Source: Aliikangiella coralliicola
GTDB lineage: Bacteria > Pseudomonadota > Gammaproteobacteria > Enterobacterales > Kangiellaceae
Length of the DNA stretch: 64,000 bases
Assembly (NCBI RefSeq): GCF_007004725.1
Contig: NZ_ML660163.1
Span: forward strand, 328,915 to 392,914
Direction of reading: 5' to 3'
Part shown: positions 37,401 through 43,606 of the stretch, one piece after another
How the letters are laid out: each line of letters begins with the position of its first letter
Numbering within the stretch: the stretch's first letter is position 1
The notes under the pieces: generated by a model
The model's input: only the letters and a program-made list of their open reading frames with translations
What the model was told of the DNA's origin: nothing
The model's database searches: none
Translations under genes and position numbers: made by a program

Positions 37401-38180
37401 ATCCCAATCAATTAAATATTTCGCCGCGGGGAAAAATCCTAAAATTTTCAAACAATCAATGACAAAACCTTTTGACTGACCCGAACGGTTGTTAAATTGA
37501 GTGGCAAGAACCGCGTTCACCAGCGGCATCGCAAACCTGGGCCGAGTTGGGTTGGCAACAAGTCCATGTTCAACCAAATCACCGACTTCAATCATGGTAT
37601 TTTCCAAGTCACCCGCTTGTTCACCTCGTTGGTAGGCATCAATCAAGGCGTTAAATATCGATTCATCGGGTTCGTCATCAGATAACTCTGGTTCTCCCTG
37701 ATGTTGAACCGGACCACTCCCCGTCGCGCCAGGAATAATTTCCAAATTATCCTCAGCAACTTTTCGACCTGTTTGTTGCAAAACATGAGTCACTTCATGA
37801 GCGATCAATTCGCGACCGCTCATCGTATCCGGCTGATACTGATTGGCACCGAAATAAATATGCACTCCACTAGCAAAAGCTCGCGAGTTTTCCATTTGGA
37901 CTGCTCGTTGAGCACGACTGTCATGGTGGACTCTTATTGGCGTTAAATCAGCTCCAAAAGCAATCCCTAACTCTTCCTTTAATGCCGTTGGCAATTGCTC
38001 GGAAGCCGATCCAGGCAAATGAAAGTTCGCTGCCCGGGCAGGATTAACAAAACGGGATAATCGAATATCACCTTGAACAAAACGAGAGGCGGCTTTGTTA
38101 GCGTTTTTTTCGGCTAAACGATTCACTTCATTTCGATGTCGATAACGCCTTCTGGCTCGCATGGCTCGGTTAACTTTCAT
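31422..38180 (-). CDS. Giant eCIS-core protein B: two DUF4157 domains and ESHH C-terminal domain
   Basis: The 2252-residue protein has an Arg-rich N-terminus (RARRRYRHR). Its first DUF4157 domain is at about 65-140 with HEVTH (128-132) in LIAHEVTHVLQQTGRK; its second has HELTH (1667-1671) in LAHELTHVVQQTG. The C-terminal domain carries RESHHTTQYLL (His2015, His2016) and HQRGKLHV. The intervening region is largely helical and Arg/Gln-rich, in contrast to the Lys/Glu-rich middle of protein A, but shared landmarks (such as NTGHI, W/F..HM...A..Q, and a proline-started YW/VWR helix before the second domain) indicate collinearity. Its ATG overlaps the stop of the AAA+ gene (ATGA, 38177-38180), so it is translationally coupled to assembly genes. 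Confidence 0.85.
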   Translation of the reverse strand: MKVNRAMRARRRYRHRNEVNRLAEKNANKAASRFVQGDIRLSRFVNPARAANFHLPGSASEQLPTALKEELGIAFGADLTPIRVHHDSRAQRAVQMENSRAFASGVHIYFGANQYQPDTMSGRELIAHEVTHVLQQTGRKVAEDNLEIIPGATGSGPVQHQGEPELSDDEPDESIFNALIDAYQRGEQAGDLENTMIEVGDLVEHGLVANPTRPRFAMPLVNAVLATQFNNRSGQSKGFVIDCLKILGFFPAAKYLIDWDGRLEATVIVHSSAFIGFLRSQNDVFNWAAGALWFRDFQRYWPHTIISDYRSFFLTPHAPPPAANSRIQTARNEAVTQRTTQNQNMTVLPQERVVIAWDALVEIDRQRLLDCQAIRGEVNRVYSDFTPTERLINGITNVKNREREILDSDTEPAWRKNLAESLLQMIERDIDPLWQRLQEDIAHVRAEFGAFTIAQLLDPSTRRTFVGEDERTSVQLPRFPARGHREPFVNQLHAVVLEHAQAIFAESVGSVRAGPDDASAQGAALGEGLPSPEDYQQRLTAFINAMEQSTRSGNRTLPSLFEQIDRSLRRRALQRRRNEELVRGLALMSWFTDMLVWQSQRYNQQGDEATPNFVDELGFHRLQLARTFLWFARWMGWQDIVDATKEALSAGTGLHLPQLWIRDEWRVDTDTSLRKLRQDFPSLLNEPFISEVPFTLLHIIRWFRLSLKRRLRSALLGYLASESTASANTEIDFAAINNLRQDPSAVQANFLANAEAEFEARARGDAASIFQLNMPQRFKVTDWDALIPPNSDARWDDMIYQHPKTQASIVRHKNSGAFHFAIVPRRVEQRVFLWILPSLQGLVNLARDLPSLRQVAGSQAANLGTFLNAIHRDNIDYSEWDFVNERINSALLGLIRPINREMPDLWRRFTTLQRRILTMQLKRRFAGYLTERRVTARLEDETDEEAGARIQAPITTIRDISRFRSNARPRDEADAQIALLVLTMAAEFDRLFSRRDQENAVARDYYQLFEETLQFSTPGNAENLQKLRRITNVYDELGGRIAYINRNLLRARAHLRNAQRTITENFAEAQSQIGFEGADHDGTTVIRSMAFRSGPIYPTSETNPDPMHQWHIGMTADNTGHIQEGSGNVVRVTNVARHFEYRPAVGSQGYGPYIPPLYKNSEGETFGGMTGRPIPHDQLFSIQIGEGTTARVVFADDDPALMTRYNDMFLWRGFQIHMENLAAVTQASMELLMDAVAMATGLVIPQVIAQTLQFVSSGDLEEMVRQLQDDPWSVAEQLVERIQNELLTPENIWKFLLLAGQHRNPLSGLLNLRSTRNARPAPPPRTRIGRVVRSLRLLGTRFHNAINRLRSRARGPIRSVQGNLAMRPTLSWVMRRAITVLRALNDLIPPEVGEAIARGDVPVTPDAIRDAVGESIEDITTDLRRNTLEILTAIEAIELPGELIDLTLATELIVMLVADRFGAKARIVRRALELIPVPQDRQGRFTGFKSLYTYMAEQIGDIWRDTALDPNRYWREDVLPLIGNEFVELRDQFVNDLYRTINRFLSTLGQAPLERPETDSLPSTEVIPETLETEASLQPGISNQSVNLSSCGWHLPRQSGIPFSSSLRQPYEQKFGQNFSHVRLHHGNAAVPATTPIGANAVTSGSHIFLNPKLSLNSPGVQPTLAHELTHVVQQTGSHPLSGTAPQPKWGRSGTLRFDHQREQQADRVSQSFSSGHLNMGYTNYSDDGVQPSITDRTMSSIIETLTEVGYDADAEQDFTADSTGPVPGIEIARRLWGEVWTKLGNLNTGSNDDFARFTQDPNVPIPGITPANVRDKIKTHLTRSRSFGDQAITGIATLAQKPIRQTDRNQPQSELKVSRFVNLLENFIFAEKGIGLQISVSRTEPRTIQNVKVINVALERIGGRSRLWKIAVTAGFTGRRIPIDARLQNGVRQRLRAMGPQARIWDSNEFKFSNHFVTEFVEIREQALRGNLTDVPTVANYKDTTNNRGDSLAVSTHGRLTRGRSIGTFNRESHHTTQYLLAEFFSNKHGTRKAFPAHHSRYPTAVKFANTTQTGGVVNSIDAPGRSEIKITALDPTSGRGDEMPAVLLSARTHQRGKLHVLSESVWNDNATMGFDTDNSSSQGLAIQNTFNRNLPVALRTRDGSEAHRQRFEHQLNTNMAGANRAFYDATVATYHWMYNRMIPALRNGLKTEELAYYRSIAAINHSLNPDSDDPGLEAAYNLRETDLNQVFRAAKRNNDQVMSRKGWPTP

Positions 38181-40075
38181 TGTCGCGAACCCGTTAAAAT
38201 CTGATCTAGTTCACGTTCCGATAATCCCCGACCATCTTTGGATAATTCTCGACACAACATTTCGCCCAGCAACTGGATCGACAGCGGTATCTTATGGCGT
38301 TTTATGGAAAAAATACTGGAAAGTACTGCGCTTTTTATTTGCGCGCCGGTAGCTTCAATTTTTGCCAGATTAACAATATCGCCGGCTAGGCTTTTCACGG
38401 TCGGCTCATCAAATAATGCGCCAATGACGCTTAGCCAGATTCTCTCGCGCGCCTGTACCGTCGGTTTAGAAAACTCTACCGTGTGGCGAATGCGGCGAAT
38501 AAACGCAGCGTCGATATTAGCTTTTAAATTAGTCGCCATTAACACGATACCGTCAAAATTTTCCAGCGCGACCATCAAGTGTCCGCTGTCCATGTTGACG
38601 TAGCGATCATTGGCATCCTTTATATCGTTAACCCGTTTCCCATAAATTGAATCTGCTTCATCAAAAAATAAAACCGATTGCTGACTGATTTTCGCAGAAA
38701 GAATTTTTTGTAAATTCTGCGTGGTTTCTCCCACCCACTTGCTAACAACTGCGGAAAGGTCAATACGTAATAAATCAAGCCCTAGCTCATTAGCAATCAC
38801 TTGCGCGGCCATCGTTTTGCCCGAGCCGGGCGGTCCAGAAAATAAGGCGACTAATCCTCTCCCATGAGGAAATAGCCGACGAGCTTCAGGATCAGACCAA
38901 ATTCGATTTCGCTCACGCGCTTCGAACACAACTTCTTGTAACCTGTCTTCCAAATCCTTCGGCACCACCAAATCTTGCCAGTTAAACTGGCTGTTCACCG
39001 GCTGTGCCAAACCATCTAAATCATTGTGCCTGGTGCTCCGAATATACTCTGTCACCTGTTTTAGCTGTTTGGGTTGCTTAGCACCGATGCGAATAATTTC
39101 AGTGGCATTGTGATGTGATCGCCAAATCAAATCATCAACATGTTTTTTCGGCCATTTGGTAATGTTCGGTAGTGCATATTGCCAAATCACTTTTCGGTCC
39201 TGATTGGTCAGTTCAGGAATTTCAATCACGACATCTTTAATATCCTGTTTCAGGTTCCAGGCCTGTGGCGTTCCAACCACAAACTGTAATGGGAAAACAG
39301 CGATACCATTAGGTTGACTTAATGCCTGCTGATTTTGAAAAAACATTGGCGCACAGCGGTCAAGAAATGACTGCCTTTGAACTCTCATTGAAAAACGATA
39401 ACTCAGTTCTGGTGATAAATTGTCAATATCGTATTTAGCAACAACAATACCCAACTGTTGTGCTAGTTCTGTCGCAAAAGCCTGCGCCAGTAATTCATCA
39501 TCAGTATCGAGATAAATTCGACAAGATTGATTTTTTTTAAGGTGGGCAGAAATCTTTTTTTTGTAACGGTTGAGCGACCAACTTTTTAATTGAAAACTCG
39601 GTGTGAGTAAATTGACGCGACTAACCAACCAATGATCAAGATCGTTATTCCCTTCTAACCAGGAAACGATATGTGGATCAATTGCCAGGGTAACCGATCC
39701 ATCCACTAATTCCTGTTCACGTATCATTTCCCAAATAACAAGCGGCGACTCGGTGCTCAACCTGTACACGGGATCCAATTGGAAAACACGCGCAACCAAT
39801 AATGGCGAAAGTACCGGAACAACGGGGTCAAAAGTCATTAAATGGTTTCGCAGTTCTGGTGAATAAGCACACACCCATAAAGTTGCGACCAGTTTTTTTT
39901 CAAACTCATTAAGGCCAAACATATGTGATAACAATGTTAGACGCGACGCTTTAGGCTCATTAGCTAGCGGTGTTTTTCGATCACTAAGGACATTAGCGAG
40001 CAGCTGTGACCAATAATCACGTTCACCACCGGACAGCGACTCTTTCTGGTTAATTGACTCAGCAGCGATGCTCAT
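38177..40075 (-). CDS. AAA+ ATPase of the eCIS (Afp15/Pvc15-like)
   Basis: The 632-residue protein has a C-terminal AAA+ module (about 375-560) with Walker A GPPGSGKT (414-421), Walker B VLFFDEAD (about 468-475) and an arginine-finger-type RRIRHTVEF segment. The N-terminal ~370 residues are unrecognised and helical. A class-defining AAA+ ATPase of this type is present in Afp, PVC and related eCIS and is needed for particle assembly or cargo loading. It is coupled on both sides by ATGA overlaps: 40072-40075 with the DUF4255 gene and 38177-38180 with giant gene B. Confidence 0.93.
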   Translation of the reverse strand: MSIAAESINQKESLSGGERDYWSQLLANVLSDRKTPLANEPKASRLTLLSHMFGLNEFEKKLVATLWVCAYSPELRNHLMTFDPVVPVLSPLLVARVFQLDPVYRLSTESPLVIWEMIREQELVDGSVTLAIDPHIVSWLEGNNDLDHWLVSRVNLLTPSFQLKSWSLNRYKKKISAHLKKNQSCRIYLDTDDELLAQAFATELAQQLGIVVAKYDIDNLSPELSYRFSMRVQRQSFLDRCAPMFFQNQQALSQPNGIAVFPLQFVVGTPQAWNLKQDIKDVVIEIPELTNQDRKVIWQYALPNITKWPKKHVDDLIWRSHHNATEIIRIGAKQPKQLKQVTEYIRSTRHNDLDGLAQPVNSQFNWQDLVVPKDLEDRLQEVVFEARERNRIWSDPEARRLFPHGRGLVALFSGPPGSGKTMAAQVIANELGLDLLRIDLSAVVSKWVGETTQNLQKILSAKISQQSVLFFDEADSIYGKRVNDIKDANDRYVNMDSGHLMVALENFDGIVLMATNLKANIDAAFIRRIRHTVEFSKPTVQARERIWLSVIGALFDEPTVKSLAGDIVNLAKIEATGAQIKSAVLSSIFSIKRHKIPLSIQLLGEMLCRELSKDGRGLSERELDQILTGSRQ

Positions 40076-41376
40076 GGTGCTTCTATCCAGTGCGGTCCAG
40101 ATTCCGCGCCTCGTACGACCAAACGAACCATCATCTGCGAGCCGGGCGCAATGCCCGCTGGTAATCGAAAGATCACTTTATCAGTGTCCACCGGCGGCGC
40201 AGCAGGCGCCACAAATTCTCCTTGTGGCGGCGGGTTTACATTGGTGCGTTGCAATCGATGTTGTCCGACAAAAAGTAAGATTTCATCATTCGCCAACAAG
40301 TGAGGCTCAAATCCCTGAACTTGAATGACAAATTCGGTGGCAACCAGATTAATGTTGAGAATGCTCGGCGTAATGGCGAAAGCAACCTGATTGGACAAAC
40401 GATCAAAATCTCGATAGCGCCCATCAGGTAATCGTCGCCGATCAGTGGTACGAATGATTGCCCCATAAACTCCAGGCAAAATAGCCTGTGCGCCAGCCGC
40501 CGCCTGAACAGTCACCGTCACTGAACTACCATTGGTTTCCAGTGACCAGGCAGCGTCCACTTCTACTGCGTCAATAAAATCGCGATGGGCGAGCAACAAC
40601 GCGGTTGCTGAGTCCCCTTTTAAATCGCTACCAAAAATTTCCAGAGTGTTACCGAGACTGACTTCCGCCGGTGAAAATTCGAGACTTCTCGGTTCTGGGT
40701 CGCCGGGAATAGTAATCGTTAAACTGCTTTTTGTGCCAATAATTTGTGGTTGATTACGAATAAAAGTATGTATGCCCACCGCAAAAACTCGACCGCCGCC
40801 AGACTGAAGTTGCTCTGGCTCTAACAGCGTTGCTTCCACTTCATAATAAGCCGAAAGCCGCGCCGATAAAGTACCGGCTTGCCAATATTCAGAAGCTTCG
40901 TTGGCTGGCGTTGAACGCAATGTGATACGCAACCGGTTATCTCTGCCTCGCATTGCCAAGGGCATAACAATTACCGGTCCGCCGGTGGAGTTAACGGTGG
41001 TTGTATCATCAATAATGGGAGTTTCGTGTAACGTTTTTAAAGCTAGCCCCATAGTCAGTTGATCAGCGTAAGCGCGGTCTTCCAGATCGACAATATTGCT
41101 TCGCGGCGTCATGATGTAATAGAGGGTCAGTCCCATTGATTTAAAAGCCTGCGGCACCTGTGTATTGCTGGCTTGCCAATCTTGATTTTTCGTGTGAGCA
41201 GCTTCTTTAATGTGATAAAGATAAAAGCTGATGGCATGGTTAGCGCCGACTGAATCCGGTGCAGCCGGGGAAACCGTTAATGGTGTCGCCATCGGCCAAT
41301 CAGAAAAACTGGGCAGACGCGATTGCAATGCGCTGACAAAAGTTTGAGTGACCTGACTGATATCTAATAAAGCCAT
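40072..41376 (-). CDS. DUF4255 tail-terminator/cap protein (Afp16/Pvc16-like) with Ig-like extension
   Basis: The N-terminal ~200 residues match the DUF4255 family (ALLDISQVTQTFVSAL, then SFYLYHIKEA and LTLYYIMTPRS), found in Afp16/Pvc16, which caps the tube and sets its end. The rest (about 205-434) looks like two or more beta-sandwich domains of IPT/Ig type (RSLEFSPAEVSLGNTLEIFG, then a second similar segment), an extension beyond the minimal family. It lies upstream of, and overlaps by ATGA, the AAA+ gene, the standard pairing in eCIS operons. The ribosome site is weak. Confidence 0.88.
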   Translation of the reverse strand: MALLDISQVTQTFVSALQSRLPSFSDWPMATPLTVSPAAPDSVGANHAISFYLYHIKEAAHTKNQDWQASNTQVPQAFKSMGLTLYYIMTPRSNIVDLEDRAYADQLTMGLALKTLHETPIIDDTTTVNSTGGPVIVMPLAMRGRDNRLRITLRSTPANEASEYWQAGTLSARLSAYYEVEATLLEPEQLQSGGGRVFAVGIHTFIRNQPQIIGTKSSLTITIPGDPEPRSLEFSPAEVSLGNTLEIFGSDLKGDSATALLLAHRDFIDAVEVDAAWSLETNGSSVTVTVQAAAGAQAILPGVYGAIIRTTDRRRLPDGRYRDFDRLSNQVAFAITPSILNINLVATEFVIQVQGFEPHLLANDEILLFVGQHRLQRTNVNPPPQGEFVAPAAPPVDTDKVIFRLPAGIAPGSQMMVRLVVRGAESGPHWIEAP

Positions 41377-41383
41377 AAGCTGC

Positions 41384-42193
41384 TCACAATTGACCTATAC
41401 CAATATGGGGAGAACCGCCCCCCGTTGATTTTCGCTCTCCGGTTTGAGTGGTGGTGCGATTGACAATCACAACCTGCTCTTGCGGTGCATTGGGCTTTTT
41501 GTTTTGGGTGTTTTGAGTTAGTTTTTGTTCAACTTCTTGAATTCTTTTCTCGACTACTTCGGCAATCAACGCTTGTTTATCAGCCTCTATTTTTTTTGGC
41601 TGAGGAGTTTTAGATGTTAACTTTTGAGTTATTGGCTGAATGACATTATCAGCTGTTACTGCTTTTTTTTTCTGTGTTTGAATATGCTCAGTGTTATTAT
41701 TCGGCTCAGTTTTTTTGTTTACTTTCTGAGGAGGCTTTACTGACTTTTTTTCTTCTGGCTTTGCTTTTTTATCGACAGCTTTAAAAGACTCAATATAGGG
41801 TTCCATTATCTGGTCGATGATCGCAATCCCTGGCGTTTTATTCAAAATATTGGGGTTATTTTCCTCAGGCTGAGGTGTAAGTTTTTTATCACTTTGAATA
41901 TCAGAAACATCTTGAGCTGGCACCACAGTTTTATGATTCTCTTTTACTTCTGTTAAATGAGTTTCTGATTGGTATTCCGTCGTTTTTTTCTGGGTTTGAA
42001 CTTTGGCTTCGTCAGTTTGAACTGGCGACAGAGGACTAGCCATTTTTTTGTTATCGACTTCTTTCGTAACCGATTGACTTTGCGGCCATTGAACTGGGTC
42101 ATGGGCAGTTTTAGCAAAAGGGTCGAAAAGCGAGCTTTGCGAACCAGCTGCTTGTGCTTTTGCTCTTTTGATCAATCGTTGGAAATAGTTCAT
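41384..42193 (-). CDS. Low-complexity Lys/Gln/Pro-rich protein of the eCIS block
   Basis: The start at 42193 is preferred: the longer open frame to 42241 runs into a REP-like remnant (42214-42228) and the upstream gene. The 269-residue product starts with a short amphipathic helix (MNYFQRLIKRAKAQAA) and then is almost entirely Lys, Gln, Thr, Glu and Pro without hydrophobic core, so it is probably disordered with coiled-coil tendency near the end (VVEKRIQEVEQKLTQ). The C-terminus is Gly-rich. No family is recognised. Its fixed place between the gp26-like and DUF4255 genes suggests a structural linker or assembly chaperone. Confidence 0.6.
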   Translation of the reverse strand: MNYFQRLIKRAKAQAAGSQSSLFDPFAKTAHDPVQWPQSQSVTKEVDNKKMASPLSPVQTDEAKVQTQKKTTEYQSETHLTEVKENHKTVVPAQDVSDIQSDKKLTPQPEENNPNILNKTPGIAIIDQIMEPYIESFKAVDKKAKPEEKKSVKPPQKVNKKTEPNNNTEHIQTQKKKAVTADNVIQPITQKLTSKTPQPKKIEADKQALIAEVVEKRIQEVEQKLTQNTQNKKPNAPQEQVVIVNRTTTQTGERKSTGGGSPHIGIGQL

Positions 42194-42213
42194 GTTTTTG
42201 TCTCTTTCATACC

Positions 42214-42228
42214 CTCTACCCAACCTAC
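42214..42228. repeat. Remnant of the REP-like element
   Basis: CTCTACCCAACCTAC is identical to the right terminal arm of the elements at 9259-9377 and 21201-21317. Only this arm is present here, overlapping the 3' end of the gp26-like gene. Confidence 0.7.
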
Positions 42229-43067
42229 AAGCTTTGCTCAATTAAATCGGCTATCGACTTTCGCGTCTTGCGCGGCAAACTTAAAATTTCCTGTAACGAC
42301 CAGCCATAATTTAATGCGATCAAATGAACTTCAGCTAACAATCGTTCTTTCTCATTTAACAATCGTTGCAACACAAATGATTGAATATCAAAGGATGCTT
42401 GATGTTGTCGATTGCAATCCGGGCAGGTGGCATCGAGATCCAGATCAAGAATAGGTGCGACCTGCTCTAACTCGGCAGCGATTGATTCAACCTTGCTGTC
42501 TGATAGCTTCTTTGATAAGTCTTCCACTTTGTCATTTGTATTTTCTCCGATACCACCGTCGGCCCCATCATCGAAATCGCAACAAGTTTTGAGCAACTGA
42601 TTCAAACCTTCACTTTCTGGCAGATTTCCAAGCACAGTTTCTTGTGATGAAACAGGAATCGAAAGATGGTGCTGATCAACCTGAACCGTTGCATTTTTCA
42701 CAACAGTTTGCTGAAAGTTTTTTTCTGATTGTTGGGAAAGCAAGTGACGTTGTAATTCGGACAGAGTGAACGACAAATCAAAAAAATCATCGCAATCTTC
42801 GCAATAAAGCGATGAAACAATTTTGTCTCCCCAGCATTCGCGATGTAAAGCCGCTAACACACCATCCCTGTCAGAGGCAGTGAGGAGGTCAACTTTGATG
42901 CCATTCGCATCCTCTTTAAACAATTGCTGCACAAGTGAGACAGCGCACTGAGTATCAACACCGTTTGTCGATAGCTCGTGCTGTCCTGTTAATTCTGGCA
43001 ACCGAATCGAAAACGGCGGTCGATGGCGCTCGTCTCGATAAAACTGTAAGGCGACGCGTTGAGACAT
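42225..43067 (-). CDS. gp26-like/DUF6760-type baseplate or assembly protein with Cys pairs
   Basis: The 280-residue protein ends with a segment typical of the T4 gp26-like family of eCIS loci: a helix with LIALNYGWSLQEILSLPRKTR. Two CxxC pairs occur, CEDC (about residue 78) and CPDC (about 213), each followed by F-D-I/L strands, consistent with zinc ribbons binding one target or two copies of one fold. The middle (about 110-200) is acidic and Gln/Ser-rich. The function (baseplate hub or tube chaperone) is inferred from family and place between tube and the low-complexity gene. GGGAG lies 9 nt before the ATG. Confidence 0.75.
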   Translation of the reverse strand: MSQRVALQFYRDERHRPPFSIRLPELTGQHELSTNGVDTQCAVSLVQQLFKEDANGIKVDLLTASDRDGVLAALHRECWGDKIVSSLYCEDCDDFFDLSFTLSELQRHLLSQQSEKNFQQTVVKNATVQVDQHHLSIPVSSQETVLGNLPESEGLNQLLKTCCDFDDGADGGIGENTNDKVEDLSKKLSDSKVESIAAELEQVAPILDLDLDATCPDCNRQHQASFDIQSFVLQRLLNEKERLLAEVHLIALNYGWSLQEILSLPRKTRKSIADLIEQSL

Positions 43068-43088
43068 TAAATTGCACTCCCAGCAGCA

Positions 43089-43589
43089 TTAAGTCTCAGT
43101 GGGTTCAGCGACGTCAGTATCTCTCCCCCACCCTTCGTTTTGCAGAACCATCGACTCGATTGCGATCACGTTTCCGTTGGCATCGAGCTCAGGGATAGCC
43201 TGATATTCAGACACCCAGCAGCGATAAACCTTGTATGCTTTAGCGACATTACCTTGCTCATTTAAAAGCTCGATGATGAGATCTTTTCGAAAGTTTTTAA
43301 GCGACATCGCCGCATCGCCGTCGGTATGATTGACCGAGTTAGCCCAGGCTTCAAACTCTGGGTCGTGAGTAACACCGCGCTCCAAAGTAATTGCTTCATG
43401 CTTTGATGTACCGGGGCTACGTCTGGGTGTACTTGGGTCACCGCCTTCGCGATGTTCAACAACTTCTGTGGTGCGTTTTAACGCAGAAATTTTTGAAACA
43501 CCCGCCACATATTGACCATCCCACTTGATCAGAAACTTCATGTTTTTGTAGGGATCGAAACGATGGGTATTAACCGTAAATTGAGCCAT
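43089..43589 (-). CDS. Inner tube protein (gp19-like, Afp1/5-like)
   Basis: The 166-residue protein belongs to the phage T4-like tail tube family. It shows DPYKNMKFLIKWDGQYVAGVSK (core FLIKWDGQYVAG), the EVVEHREGGDPS segment and ERGVTHDPEFEAWAN (core LERGVTHD), typical of eCIS tube proteins. It forms the inner tube inside the sheath. Only one tube paralogue is visible, whereas Afp and PVC have two or more. AAAGGAG lies 7 nt before the ATG, the strongest ribosome site in the block, fitting a highly produced structural protein. Confidence 0.95.
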   Translation of the reverse strand: MAQFTVNTHRFDPYKNMKFLIKWDGQYVAGVSKISALKRTTEVVEHREGGDPSTPRRSPGTSKHEAITLERGVTHDPEFEAWANSVNHTDGDAAMSLKNFRKDLIIELLNEQGNVAKAYKVYRCWVSEYQAIPELDANGNVIAIESMVLQNEGWGRDTDVAEPTET

Positions 43590-43606
43590 GGTTTGTCTCC
43601 TTTAAA

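Noticed and set aside
24292-38180. Assignment of the giants as simple tape-measure proteins
   Set aside because: The two DUF4157 domains and the C-terminal ESHH domain are not tape-measure features; kept only as a possible additional role.
41384-42241. Longer start at 42241 for the low-complexity gene
   Set aside because: The extra 16 codons are REP-remnant sequence overlapping the gp26-like gene.
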